Assembly: GCA_020796225.1 (NCBI GenBank)
Contig: CM036771.1
Span: 25,189,176-25,253,175 of the forward strand
Origin: Arion vulgaris
Taxonomy: Eukaryota > Mollusca > Gastropoda > Stylommatophora > Arionidae
Direction: 5' to 3'
Length of the DNA stretch: 64,000 nucleotides
Part shown: positions 1 through 10,180 of the stretch, piece by piece
How the letters are laid out: the number at the start of each line of letters is the position of its first letter
Numbering within the stretch: position 1 is the first letter of the stretch
The notes under the pieces: generated by a model
The model's input: the letters and a program-made list of their open reading frames with translations, nothing else
Told to the model about the DNA's origin: nothing
The model's database searches: none
Made by a program: the position numbers and the translations under genes

Positions 1-62
1 TCAGTCGCTTCTTACGAATACCTTGTAGGTGGCAGTGTTACTATTCTTGTCCTCCTTGCTCG
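1..62 (-). repeat. S-A short dispersed repeat, 5'-half fragment cut by window edge
   Basis: The top strand reads as the block seen in all S-A copies (cagtcg..tcttacga..ccttgtaggt..cagtg.tactattctt). S-A is oriented by its (GAA)n tail, so this copy lies on the minus strand. It is truncated and diverged. Family membership is clear from about ten other copies here; its origin is not known to me. Confidence 0.6.
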
Positions 63-91
63 CTCTAGCAATACATGGCGGAAGGGTGTTC

Positions 92-693
92 AACTGGTTC
101 TGTGAAGTCATAAGAACACAGTCAGAGCAGGAAAACTGGTTCTGGAAGTCATAAAGAACACAGTCAGAGCGGAAATTGGTTCTGTGAAGTCATAAAGAAC
201 ACAGCCAGAGCGGGAAAACTGGTTCTGTGAAGTCATAAAGAACACAGTCAGAGCGGGAAAACTGGTTCTGTGAAGTCATAAAGAACACAGCCAGAGCGGG
301 AAAACTGGTTCTGTGAAGTCATAAAGAACACAGTCAGAGTGGGAAAACTGGTTCTGTGAAGTCATAAAGAACACAGCCAGAGCGGAAAACTGGTTATGGA
401 AGTCATAAAGAACAGAGTCAGAGCGGGAAAACTGGTTCTGTGAAGTCATAAAGAACACAGCCAGAGCGGGAAAACTGGTTCTGTGAAGTCATAAAGAACA
501 CAGTCAGAGCGGGAAAACTGGTTCTGTGAAGTCATAAAGAACACAGCCAGAGCGGGAAAACTGGTTCTGTGAAGTCATAAAGAACACAGTCAGAGCGGGA
601 AAACTGGTTCTGTGAAGTCATAAAGAACACAGTCAGAGTGGGAAAACTGGTTCTGTGAAGTCATAAAGAACACAGTCAGAGCGGGAAAATTGG
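92..693. repeat. 43-bp minisatellite, about 14 copies
   Basis: The unit starts ctggttctgtgaagtcata and ends cagagcgggaaaa. Copies differ mainly at one site (cagtcagag versus cagccagag), which alternates in part of the array, plus single-base losses around 110-185 and 385-400. The period is not a multiple of three, so the short open frames over it mean nothing. The array lies between an S-A fragment and unremarkable DNA. I found no single-copy progenitor in the window. Confidence 0.93.
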
Positions 694-1057
694 TGAACAA
701 CCGTTGATGTACTATGCTTCACGAGGAGCGGAGGGGAATAATTGCTCAGATGATGTAGCCATTCTAGCATATTCGTCAATACATCTTTGCTAATTTGACT
801 GCACAGTTATGTACCAGTATGTACGAGAGGAGTTGAGCAGTCATCATGAGAGAGAACTCTAGCAACGGACCTTGTGTGTGCCAACTTAATTTAAGCTGTT
901 TGACTTCTACTCTGAAGTTCGTAGGCTTGAATCAGTTTGACGTCGTTCGGTTCAATAGCACATTGTTTCCTAAAGCTCATTTAGAATTGTTTGTGAAGCT
1001 ATGGAGATTGTAAAACGTAAAGTAGTGAAAGAACTCTTCTTTATACCACGTGGTATA
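694..1057. other. Unassigned intergenic stretch
   Basis: There is no open frame of note, no repeat period and no match to the families defined elsewhere in the window. Confidence 0.5.
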
Positions 1058-1276
1058 TAGGATACGTTGGTCACGTCAAGCGTCATTATGGCCTAGAGAG
1101 AACGGCAGGGTCCCTGCACGCAGAGGCAGACAAGAAGAAGATGGCTACAAGATATTAAAGAAACCATGAATATCACCATCAATGAAGTGGGTGAACTGGC
1201 TAGAAACAGAATGAATTTCAGACGCGCTGCAAAGAGAGCAACGTTTTATAAAGGATACGCACCTTGATGATGATGG
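1058..1276 (+). pseudogene. R4 LINE RT tail, 3'-end fragment
   Basis: This aligns closely with the 3' end of the longer R4 copy at 19763-20031: shared blocks include gcagaggcagac, gaagaagatggctacaag and agagagcaacgtt. The conceptual peptide begins GYVGHVKRH, the 'GHV.R' motif typical of the C-terminal extension of RTE/CR1-type RTs. It ends in the LINE-like tail cttgatgatgatgg. Frameshifts are present and everything upstream is missing, as expected from 5' truncation. Confidence 0.8.
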
Positions 1277-1395
1277 TATATATGGTGAGACAGTGTTAGG
1301 TCCGTATATTTTATTGACCGCCGGCACACGATGGGATATGTGGTCAATATCACGCCGGCTGCCTTTACTTCCCAGCGATTTTTCTGTTGCCAAAT
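1277..1395 (-). repeat. S-G dispersed repeat fragment
   Basis: It is alignable by eye with 2340-2460: both carry gtatata.ggt, gtta.g.ccgtat, ttattga, a cggc block and cttcccag in the same order and spacing. The copy at 2296-2576 continues into a tRNA-like end, so this is probably the 3' part of the same SINE. Confidence 0.5.
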
Positions 1396-1610
1396 TCAAG
1401 CTTTATCGATCTGATAGTCGTTACGGTCGGAAACAACTTCACTACGGAGATTGTGCTTTGTTCCATGTTCCCGGTAGTTGATGTGTCTTTTTTACGGATA
1501 GAAAGACCAAGTCATGCACGGAAACCCTGTTCGTTTAAGTCTATCCTTCGCCTTTGTGTCACTTTTTTATTTGTTAATAACTGATTAGTAAAATAATGTA
1601 TACACTAGAA

Positions 1611-2211
1611 CAGTAGTTCTCAAACTTCCTAATACCACGACCCTTTAATTCAGTTCCTCATGTTGTGGTGATCCCCAACCATCAAATTATTTTCCTTGCT
1701 ACTTCATAAAAGTAATGTTGCGACTGTTATGAATCGTAATGTAAATATCTGAAATGCAGGATGTAATGTCACTGTTACAAATATGAACATAATTAAAGTA
1801 TAGTGATAAACAAACGCCGAGTACTTGTATCTGAACGTATCTGCATGTATGTGGAACCGACTGCAGACGGATAGAGGAGCGGTGTCTCGGTTCCTAAGAT
1901 CATCGAAAAATATGTGTTTTCCGATGGTCTTAGATAACCCTTGTAAAAAGGTCGTTCCACCCCAAAGTTGTTTTTTCTGATCCAGAAGCACTTGAGCTTT
2001 TCAGCTCTTCGGCTCGGTGCCATGGACATCGTAACCCTTCCGTTCGGTGCCACGAACACCGTAAATCTGGGGAATCTGTGGCTTTTTCTACCATCCCGCG
2101 GAATTGAGCCCGCACACACAGAGGGATAGTCCCCGTAGTCCAACGCGCTACGAACACGCTTGGCAGACTGGCGCTCCAAAGTGTTCGCGACCCATAGTTT
2201 GAGAACTACTG
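1611..2211. mobile_element. SPIN-like non-autonomous hAT transposon carrying a SINE insertion
   Basis: The left end is cagtagttctcaaac; the right end is its inverted match (gtttgagaactactg). The element is flanked by 8-bp direct repeats cactagaa (1603-1610) and cactataa (2212-2219), 7 of 8 identical, as hAT transposons make. Inside, the blocks gttgtggtgat..cccaaccat, ttgctacttcataa, tgttatgaatcgtaatgtaa and atgtgttttccgatggtctta match my recollection of the SPIN hAT group, which has been reported moving horizontally among animals. There is no transposase frame, so it would have needed one supplied in trans. The right part is split by the S-E insertion. Confidence 0.78.
1968..2181 (-). mobile_element. 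S-E tRNA-derived SINE inserted in the hAT element
   Basis: It splits the hAT right arm between ccaaag (1962-1967) and ccaaag (2176-2181), which I read as a 6-bp target duplication. On the minus strand a tRNA-like promoter is visible: an A-box-like tagcgcgttgga and a B-box-like gggctcaattcc. The body contains a paired motif cggtgcca.g repeated about 30 bp apart. A partial copy of its 3' half is at 50492-50570 on the other strand. Confidence 0.6.
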
Positions 2212-2295
2212 CACTATAAGAACAGCCCAGGAAGTGAAAGAGATACTTCAGATATCATCCTGGTATTGTATTGTTTATGCATTGTCTAGCAATGA

Positions 2296-2576
2296 TCATA
2301 GATACATCATTTTTATTTTAAAGCAAAGGGGCCCATTTGATACCAACTTGTATATAGGGTAATACGATGTTAGACCCGTATTTTTTTTTATTGAACATCG
2401 GCATAAGAAATGTGATGTAGTTAACATCAGGCCGTCCTCCTTTTCTTCCCAGTACTTTTTTTTGGTACCCAATTTTGGCTGAGTCACCCTGAAAAAAATG
2501 CTGCACCCACTTGCGGAACTGAACCCGGACCACTAGACTAAGAATCGAGTTGACTAACAACTACCCTACTTCGGCT
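2296..2576 (-). mobile_element. S-G tRNA-derived SINE
   Basis: Minus-strand reading gives gttagtcaactcgattc (A-box position) and gtccgggttcagttcc (B box), followed by a body shared with 1277-1395. The two short minus open frames over it are incidental. Copy number in this window is two. Confidence 0.5.
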
Positions 2577-2624
2577 CTCTAGATTTCAACAACAACACAC
2601 AAACAAAACTGTTCTTACTGCCTG

Positions 2625-2985
2625 TATTATTGCTTTTTATGGAGATGTAGGGCAGGATGGACGAGAGTCTGAGGTAATTAATGACCACTTTGCTAGTGCA
2701 GTTGTCACGAAACTGTTCAGGTTATTTTGTTCTTTTCTGTCCCTGACAGAAAAACAAATTATTGGTCTTACTGTGGAGTGAACGCGGGTCGAGAGCTGAG
2801 AAAATTAATGACCGTTTTGCTAGTGCAGTTGCCGGAACTGTTCAGGTCATGATTTTCTCTTATACCCAGACATTTAAAAAATCTTCAATCAGTGGATTGA
2901 ACGCGAGTCTCAAGCATAGGAACCACAGCCTATTACATTTGACCCTACGTTCCTCTGGCGACCAGACGCTCCTCTCACAATGACA
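2625..2985 (-). mobile_element. S-C SINE, two head-to-tail partial copies
   Basis: Two successive blocks share taatgacc.ctttgctagtgcagtt, gaaactgttcaggt and a downstream gaacgcg.gtc B-box remnant. The same layout recurs at 20885, 26885 and 55570, the last with a clear tRNA-like A box (tggcctagtggattaggg) and B box (gggttcaatct) on the minus strand. Confidence 0.6.
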
Positions 2986-2999
2986 TAATATATTTGAAT

Positions 3000-3739
3000 A
3001 AAGTATGTGAAACACGTCATCGCTCGTGAACTCACATCTGTTACCACCTGCACTTACATTACCCGAAATATATCAAGTATCCAAAAGTATTACGTAAGAA
3101 ATGTGCCTGGGTGGTCTCATGTTATTTAGAAGAAAGTGCTAATATCGTCGATGCTGTCACGAAGATAAAAAAGTTCAGAATCTATAAATATTCGTTTTGG
3201 CTACATATTTGAAATTTTTTTGTTTTTTCAATAGGAAAAGTTTGTGTGCACAATTCGTACAGAACACCTCCATTTGATATTCTCTCTTATTTGTCGTAAC
3301 AGCGAATCCTACAAGACAATTAAGTGTCGGAATTTAACACTCGATCTCCCAGAATTGGGGTACGCCTCTGCTTTTGAACAACATATGTCAAACATAAATC
3401 AGGTTCATGTTTACCACCCTGACTTCAGTAAAAGTGTTAATAGAATCTCAAGCGTTTATATATCTCAAGCTTATTAGACAAAAATCGTGGGCCAACTACT
3501 TGCAACTAAAATACAATAACATTTCCCATAACCTTTTCAAAACTTCGGGTATGAAAGCACTAAACTTCACACTTCTAGTCCTAGTGTGCAGGAGGTAGGA
3601 AGGCCAATTGAACCCACAACCCTCTTCTGTCCGATTGGATAGGCGAAAGCTTATGAATACCGCTAATGCGTCCCACTACAAATCTGTTACTCTGCAAAAT
3701 ATGGACTCCTTTGAAGTACAACATCCATATTCTTTCATA
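3000..3739. other. Largely unassigned stretch; weak tRNA-like remnant near its end
   Basis: Around 3598-3660 the minus strand contains gttgtgggttcaattgg, a B-box-like sequence, preceded by a degraded tRNA-like segment, so a SINE remnant is possible. The 77- and 63-codon plus-strand open frames at 3244-3598 show no motif I recognise. Confidence 0.3.
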
Positions 3740-3990
3740 CCGACGCTCCATATCGACCATTTGTCAACCATTCTGTGTGATTTGTATGTGATCCGAGACT
3801 ATGAGCGAGTATACGTTGTGTCAGTTATGCGCCCACAACTAGGCCAGCACATCCAATTTCTGCTATGCTTTTTATTTAATAGGGTAGCTTCCTTAGGTCC
3901 TACATCAGTCGCCTCTTACGATATGTCTTGTAGGTCGCAGTGGTACTATTCTTTGCTTCTCTGTGGACTCCGGCATCACACGAGAGAGCG
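3740..3990 (-). repeat. S-A repeat, near complete
   Basis: The plus strand runs gctccatatcgaccatttgt, gtgtgatttgtatgtgatc, gtacgttgtg.cagttatg, gcacatcca.tttctgc, tttatttaatagggtagctt, cgcctcttacgatatg and gtaggtcgcagtggtactat in order, all shared with the other S-A copies. An open frame of 137 codons (3608-4021) overlaps it but does not recur in other S-A copies, which argues against coding. Confidence 0.8.
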
Positions 3991-4689
3991 TTTTGTCTAT
4001 CGAGTAGGGAACTTCTTTTAGCAAGGATTGAATGAAGAATACTTTGTTCGATACCGTCATAGAGAAGTTTCTGCTACAGGAAAGAAGAATGGATATGATC
4101 TTCAAATTAAATATCTAAGTGGAAATATGTATTATTTAAAAAGTATATCTTTCCCAGTACAATAACTATCGGTGCATGATTGAAAATAGTTGGCTTTTCA
4201 ATTAAAACTGCAAAGAGGGGCACATATTCATTTTGAGTAGCAGCATACATATCTCGCATTAGCAGTCTACGCCACTGGTTTTGGTCGAAGATTAGAGTGG
4301 GGTGGATTAATCGCCTCGTAATAAGTAACAATAAAGTGATCTAAGGGATAAATGCGAAGGATTGAGTTCTTTGCATTTCGTCAGATAGACTGGGTCAGAT
4401 AGATGAGAGATAGTTGACGACATTCAGAAAACATTGCATACCATCTCGGGTTGGTGTAGAGTCTCGCTCTCAGGTCAATCCTGAAAAAGCGTGTATGTTG
4501 TGGTGCTCTTGAATAATCACATCGTCAGGCTGACTACTCCTGTGTAATCTTTGACGAACATATCATCGAGCGCAGAGACAGGCTGCCATATCTTGAATAA
4601 CCTTGATCGTAGTTCATCTTTCAAACCATATTGAATCAGACGATACAACGGTGCAAGCGTGGTCTTGCGGCTCTCAGAGTTATGGTGGC
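3991..4689. other. Unassigned stretch
   Basis: There is a minus open frame of 74 codons (4107-4331) with no recognisable motif. At about 4285 the minus strand reads cagtggcgtagactgc, which resembles a hAT end, but I see no partner end or target duplication. Confidence 0.3.
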
Positions 4690-4724
4690 CGCACACCTTG
4701 AGCAGAGACTACTTACCATTTCGT

Positions 4725-4820
4725 TCGATCGACTGGTAATTCAGTGGTAGATTACGGACTCGGAATTCTTACGATATCAAGATCACAATGTGACGACTCG
4801 AACGGGTTCAGAATGAAGGT
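4725..4820 (+). repeat. Possible tRNA-like SINE head
   Basis: The sequence gactggtaattcagtggtag resembles a tRNA A box (tggtarctcagtggtaga). The expected B box is not clean downstream. Remnant at best. Confidence 0.25.
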
Positions 4821-5019
4821 ATGCGTATAGTTCTGGCTCACTAGAGATACCCCCATTGTGAAGATGAGATATATGCTTGGCCTTCTGTCACTACGCTCCT
4901 CATGCATTGCCCAAAAGCATAATGGGTTACTTCGGATAAAAGACATCCACTTCACAAGAACACTAATGATGTTAAGGGCACGAGAATCAAAGCGTGGCAT
5001 GTCGTGGATGGCCCAGGCA

Positions 5020-5860
5020 TGAAGAACCATTGGCCAGGTGACTACGGTTGCGACCCTACCAAAAGGGGAAGAATGGGTCCCAACAGATGGTAGCATGATG
5101 AACTATCTCAACGTTATCATTACTCTTGGAAGAGAATGTAGAGATTGGAGCAACATGAAGGCTGATCTCGCAGTTAAGCAGCTGATAGAAGATAATGCAA
5201 GGGATGATGATGTTGTTTATACCGATGGGTCGGTTCAACGTGGTGAGAAATCCGGCTGAAGTTTCTTGGCTAATGCGCATGGTAGGGTTGTTGCAGAGCG
5301 AAATGGGCACTACGGACAACTACTTCTAGTATGAGGATGAGGTTGAGGCCGTTACTGCTGCCCTCCATTGGATTTCTGGGACTTCATTTACTGGGGCCGT
5401 TGTTGTATCTGACTCTCAGTCGATGCTTCACAGATCCAGAAGGGCAGGTTTCGGTATGAGTGGATGTCGTCTATAGAAGCTTCTAACCTCCAGCGGCTTA
5501 CGTGGATATACTGTCCTGGGCATGCGGGTGTTTACGGTAATGAGAGAGCGGACAGGCTTGCATCAACAGCATCGATTGTTGGGGAGTTGAAGATGGATAA
5601 GGGGATATTCTTCGGTCTCTTCGAGACTCTCTGTTGGATGAGGACACTAAAATCGATGTTGAATCGATCAAGCGATTTAAGCAGTTTGGAATTACCCGTT
5701 GTTCAAGTCGAACTGGATGCCTGAGAGGCAGAGTGAGAGGTGTGTTTAATCAGTGAGCCACAGGAACCATCAGTATGCATACTCTTCGATATCTGTTGGG
5801 GAGACTGAGCACCTATGGGTCTGCCCGGAGTGCAATGACGTCAGTTTAGTAACCAATAAC
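5020..5860 (+). pseudogene. H LINE 3' end: RNase H domain, broken
   Basis: This is part of a LINE polyprotein that would remove RNA from RNA-DNA hybrids. Conceptual translation shows the first RNase H aspartate region (VVYTDGSVQRG, about 5212-5244) and the terminal block YCPGHAGVYGNERADRLAS (about 5507-5563) with the His and the Asp of GNE.AD. Between them the frame is broken by stops and shifts, around 5260 and 5330-5450. It ends in a 3' terminus shared by all H copies (gtgcaatgacgtcagttta, then aaccaataaccaataacc). The upstream RT is absent. A second H end lies tail to tail at 6172. Confidence 0.85.
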
Positions 5861-6110
5861 CAATAACCAATCGTGTCCACATATCGCTCGGTTGCTCTAC
5901 ACAGAAATATCCCTCCAACTGCTGAAAGTACAACACAAAGAGTGAGCTATGTGGATCCGGTAATATTCCTTGGACTCTCTGGATAAAATGTACTCGTGAA
6001 AATAACAGCGGGTCCAGATTCGAACTCGCGATCAACACAACGCAATGCGAACGTTCTAACTCCTTCACCACCGAGACTTGCCTACATGCAACTATAAGTA
6101 ACAGTAACTC
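5861..6110 (-). mobile_element. tRNA-derived SINE between two inverted H LINE ends
   Basis: The minus strand carries a tRNA-like head at 6009-6082: ggtggtgaaggagttagaac (A box) and gcgagttcgaatctgg (B box). The body continues to about 5865. It lies exactly between the facing H LINE 3' ends. No clear target duplication is visible. Confidence 0.6.
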
Positions 6111-6171
6111 TGTATAATACATAATATGTTTGATCGAACAAGCAAGAGTAAAGATAATTTACTTCTTGCTT

Positions 6172-6645
6172 ATTGATAACTAAATTGACCGCATTGCACT
6201 CTGGACAGAACCATAGGTGCTCAGTCTCCCTAACAGATTTTCAACAGTATACATATTGATGGTTCATGTGGCTCGCTTTTTAAACACATTTCTCACTCTG
6301 CCCCTCAGGCATTCAGTTCTACTTGTACAATGGGTAACTTCAAACTGCTCGAATTGAACATCTATTTAAGTGTCTTCATTCAACAGGAAGTCGCGATGAG
6401 ACCGAAGAACAGCCCCCTTATCCATCTTCAACTCCACAAAAATCAATACTGTTGATACAAGCATGTCTACACTCTCATTGCCGAAAACACCCGTATGACC
6501 AGGACAGTAGATCCACGTTTGCCTCTGGAGGTTAGAAACTTCTACAAACGACATTCACTCATACCGAAATCTGCCCTTTTGGATCTTGTGAAGCATTGAC
6601 TGGGAGTCAGAGACAACAACGGTCCCAGTAAAAGAAGCCACAGAG
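6172..6645 (-). pseudogene. H LINE 3' end: RNase H domain, broken, inverted
   Basis: The minus frame at 6366-6554 reads YCPGHTGVFGNESVDMLVS, the terminal RNase H block with HTGVFGNE..D. The 3' end (gcattgcactctgg...cctatgg) faces the one at 5860. It is diverged from the plus-strand copy, so the pair is either an old inverted duplication or two independent insertions. Confidence 0.8.
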
Positions 6646-6939
6646 AGTCAATTTACTTATGTATGTAATCACATCTCGAGAGATCTGTCTCACTACTGTA
6701 GTGTACGAATTGTGAAAGACGCTTTCATTCCCTAATTGGATGATATAATCACCAAAGTATCTTCGAACCATATATCTAATGCTACTTTCACGGTGTGTTG
6801 CACGAGTAAGATGCCGTCCCAGGACAAACTTTTGTGCCCCAAAAAGACTGTGACATGTTCCTAATCCGGAACATAGTCAGAAAGACTTCACAGCTCTTTG
6901 GCGTAGATCATAAAGCCCAAATATACGGCGATAGATGAT

Positions 6940-7240
6940 CGTAAAAGAGCAGATCCTAGGGCAAGCTACCAGGGCGGCTCGTCATTAAGGGCCAGTGGGT
7001 CCGGCCCACCAATAATCGAAAGGGAATAACTTCCACAATAGACAAAGAATAGTAAAAAGCCATGATTTTTCCGAAAATGTGTGTCTGTCCCCACCAAAAA
7101 AATGACCACGAGTCGCCACTGCAAGCTACCTTAATAAATAAAATTCTGGCAAAATCGGATGTGCTGGCCTTGTAACTATAGGCACATAATTGGCACAACG
7201 TAATACGTTGTTCTTATCAAGTCAACATATATCACAATAA
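6940..7240 (+). repeat. S-A repeat split by a hAT MITE
   Basis: The left part (gatcctaggg) and right part (aagctaccttaataaataaa, aaatcggatgtgctggcc, cacataattggcacaacgta) are the adjoining segments of S-A interrupted at 6970-7121. The (GAA)n tail is lost. Confidence 0.75.
6970..7121. mobile_element. hAT-type MITE, 152 bp, perfect 8-bp target duplication
   Basis: The element starts cagggcggctcgtcattaag and ends with the inverted form (ccacgagtcgccactg). It is flanked by caagctac at 6962-6969 and 7122-7129, a perfect 8-bp duplication inside S-A. The palindromic core ggtccggcccacc is shared with the copy at 15151-15317. It has no coding capacity; mobilisation would depend on a hAT transposase elsewhere. 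Confidence 0.85.
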
Positions 7241-7317
7241 AATGATAATGCAAGAACCGAACAACAACATATCTAATGCTACAGCTGTATGGTCCCTTGA
7301 GACTGAAAAAACGTAAT

Positions 7318-7319
7318 AA

Positions 7320-7365
<46 letters not shown>

Positions 7366-7366
7366 T
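7318..7366. repeat. (TA)n microsatellite
   Basis: About 22 uninterrupted TA dinucleotides. Confidence 0.97.
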
Positions 7367-7574
7367 ATCGACACTCATCTCTCTTAATCTGGTCAGCGAT
7401 TGGAATTTCCAGTTATTGATTCCTAGTATTTCTAGCACCACTTTAATATTATCTCTTATTTGTTTTATATACTTTTGTTGTAGGCTCCTCTTTTTGTTTG
7501 TATATTCAATCGTAGGTTTTCTGTCATTTGTTCCATATTTCTTAGCCTTTGTATTATAGTAACCTTTATCTTCT

Positions 7575-7960
7575 GCTTGTGTCGTCACACTGTTACCGGG
7601 TTGTTGCCTAGTACTGTGGTTTTCTGTTTTTTAACTTGCTATTCTTTAATGGCTTGGGTGATAATTATGTTTTCTTTTTCTGCTATGCTATCTGTCTTTT
7701 TCGTTTTCTTCCTCTCGCCTTCTTTCCTGATGTTCTGTTGTAGAAGACTCTGTATTCAGTGGAGTTTGGTTGCATTCTTATTAAGTGGCCGAAAGGCTTT
7801 ATTCCATGTTTCTCAATGTAATTCAAGCACGGTTCTGTCCCTACTTTTATTCTTTTGCTGATGTCGGTGACTCTGTCTTTTTGGTGTTGTTTGTAACTTT
7901 TTGTAGTCAGCACATTTCACACTTAGCTATTTTATGCGATTGTGCTTTCCTTGTTGTCCA
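7575..7960 (-). pseudogene. R2 LINE RT tail, 3' fragment
   Basis: The minus frame 7683-7913 reads ...KQHQKDRVTDISKRIKVGTE...HGIKPFGHLIRMQ..., where FGHLIRM is the RT C-terminal 'GH..RM' motif, then SGKKARGRKRK. The downstream terminus (caacccggtaacagtgtgac) is the same as in the R2 copy at 15335-15962. Truncated and frameshifted. Confidence 0.75.
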
Positions 7961-8021
7961 TGTTTAATTCTAGTAACGTTTATAAATGTGTTAATTAATG
8001 ATGATTTCAAATTATAAGGTA

Positions 8022-8068
8022 CACAGGGTACACAGGGTACACAGGGTACATACAAGGTACACAGTACT
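8022..8068. repeat. Short 10-bp tandem repeat
   Basis: Unit ggtacacagg, about four to five copies, the last degenerate. Confidence 0.9.
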
Positions 8069-8137
8069 ACGTAAAAGAAAGTGGAATGATCATAGTGTAC
8101 GAAGAAAACACCCACAATAAGAATATATATATACATA

Positions 8138-8157
8138 TGTGTGTGTGTGTGTGTCTG
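8138..8157. repeat. (TG)n microsatellite
   Basis: Short TG run after an AT-rich stretch. Confidence 0.9.
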
Positions 8158-8304
8158 TATTGTTTACGGATCTGTTCCTATTTCAGATTCCTAAGCTACT
8201 ACCCCTACATATGATTGCGCAAGTGAAGCAAGAACTTCAAAAGTCATCTAGCACCTCTTAACTACCAGGTAAGAGATTTAATGTATTTGTTTTAATACAA
8301 CATT

Positions 8305-8352
8305 CAGTGGAGGCCCGTAATCATTTATCTTGGTTGGGCCAGTCAAAAATCA
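8305..8352. mobile_element. hAT-like terminus (single end)
   Basis: The sequence cagtggaggcccgtaatcat followed by ggttgggccag matches the end structure of the two MITEs at 6970 and 15151. No matching end with an 8-bp duplication was found; the nearest opposite ends are at 9640 and 9865. Confidence 0.45.
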
Positions 8353-8371
8353 TCGTTTTTCAACTATCTAC

Positions 8372-8880
8372 TATTATTAGTCTATTCCGGAAAGTTATTC
8401 CCCATTTCGAGAAAAGAATAAATGCTTCTGTTCCACAACATCTTGATATATAAGAGAGTTGGCTATTCATCATCATCATTAAATAGCTTGTCTTGAACTT
8501 TGCCATCCCAACAGTAATCCGGAATTTCTCTCTCTCATAGGCTAGATATCCCGCAACTGCAGCCGTCATGTTCAAACCATCAGTTACATCCCGAATCCAT
8601 CTTCTCCGTCGTCCTCTTCCTCTCCCTGACGGCATGTCTCCCCCCGCGACGGTGCTCTCCAGCCCCCTAATCTCTCCATATGTCCAAAATATCTAATTCT
8701 CTCTTTCCCATTTGAAGCATCAGCCAGCTTTCTCTGACCCTGATTTCCTTCTGCATAGATTTACTTGCTCTCATTTCTGTACATGACATACGGAGGACAC
8801 CTCTGCAACACCCATACTCAAAAGCACCCATATGCTTGCTTTTCACTGCCTCATCAAATGTCCATGCCCCACACCCACAC
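8372..8880 (-). pseudogene. R5 LINE RT tail, 3' fragment
   Basis: The minus strand gives a broken RT C-terminus: ...WAWTFDEAVKSKHMG..., then GRGRGRRRRWIRDVTDG and REKFRITVGMAKFKTSY, ending in a (GATGAT)n-type tail near 8470. Part of it (agccaactctct..atatcaag, about 8415-8467) recurs at 11488-11550. Related to 23145-23780. Confidence 0.72.
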
Positions 8881-9534
8881 GTTGGTTATTAAAGAACTTA
8901 CAATCAAAGACAATTAAATATGTCTGCCACATCAAACGACATGAGTGTCTAGAGAAGATTTAAAAAAAATAGTATCTACGTGAATTTAACGCGTGTTACT
9001 CGCATTACAAACTACATGTTCTTATCTATTCTGCCAGCGCGTCTATATAAATGTTGGTTGATTTTGTAATTCTCTTTTCGTAAACTTGTCAGCAGTGTAA
9101 ACGAAACTGAAAGTACAATGTCGTAGACAAACGTATCTTGATGGAATGGACGATAACATTAAACTATTATATGATGATTAGTAACTTATTTCTAGTATTT
9201 TCTATAATTTTATACTATTTTTATATATAATTCGTGATTCAATCGATAATTAAAGGAACTTTTTTAAAGAAGAAATGAGTTGACCGCGTAAGAATACATT
9301 TAGTTACCGGATGAGAATAAAATGACGTAATTGTTTTGACAATGATTATTACTGGTAGACGTCAAAGGTCAAAGGTCGCAATGTTACATCGTAGATAGGC
9401 ACATTTTTAAAAAGAACAACCGAAAAATAGTGCACTGCGATATGCGTGACTGTATTGAGATTGCATATAATATTTATTTTTAATAATATTTAATATATTA
9501 TTATGATTGTTATGTTATTTGATATTTTTTTTTA
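8881..9534. other. AT-rich stretch, nothing recognised
   Basis: Low-complexity AT-rich sequence (for example 9470-9530) with no long frame or dispersed-repeat match. Confidence 0.5.
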
Positions 9535-9875
9535 GTATTTTACATTCAACTTTCAAAGCTAATCAGTTAAAGTAATATTTATGAAGAAATAATATATTAA
9601 ATAATAGGTACACGTTGCTCATGTTTGGTTTGGGGGCGGTCCTTACTGGCCATTAATGAACTGAGGCGTATATTAATTTTGGAGGAAAGATGCTGAATTT
9701 CAGATTTCAGACTGTGTCATATTTTAGCGTTACATATGAACTTTTAAGCTAATCAGTATCACGTTGAAAGTAATAACTATGAACAAATAATTTAAAAAAA
9801 AATAATTACACGTTATTCAAAATTTTTGGTGTGGCCAGGCCTCACTGGCCCTTAATGACGAGCCACATTTGACAA
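9535..9875. mobile_element. Two tandem copies of a hAT-like right arm
   Basis: Two blocks (about 9535-9665 and 9715-9875) share aagctaatcagt, a.tatga..aaataat, tacacgtt, ttggt and an end block actggcc.ttaatgaa/cgag. The end block matches the right end of the 15151 MITE (ggcccttaatgacgagcc). They look like diverged duplicate ends of a larger member of that hAT family. Confidence 0.5.
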
Positions 9876-9944
9876 TATTGTAGAACATACAAATAGAAGA
9901 CATTTGTTTTAGAAGTAGAACATTTAGTATTAATTCAATCAAGT

Positions 9945-10180
9945 GTCATGTCTGCCAGCGTAGGCGATCACGTCTCTCCACAACTCCCACTCTCATATTT
10001 GCAGTTAATCAGTTCTGACGTCGATCTTTTGTCGAACAACGATGTTATACCATCTATTATTTTCTCGCTTTGTTCTCCATGATCTCTTCTTCCATGAATA
10101 GTATATGTTGTCAACAAATGTTCTTAACCTTCTCTGCGCATTATATACCAGAAGAACCGTGATTGTCTGATTCGTATTCT
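9945..10180 (-). pseudogene. LINE RT tail fragment (unclassified)
   Basis: Minus conceptual peptides include IMRREGL, then EKIIDGITSLFDK and EWELWRDVIAYAGRHDT, the usual order of an RTE-type RT C-terminus (GHVLRR / GR..R..IDGI / R..WR..V..A). Several shifts; no tail visible. Confidence 0.6.

Noticed and set aside
3608..4021. 137-codon plus frame as a host gene
   Set aside because: Its second half is the S-A repeat; other S-A copies do not keep the frame and no motif is seen.
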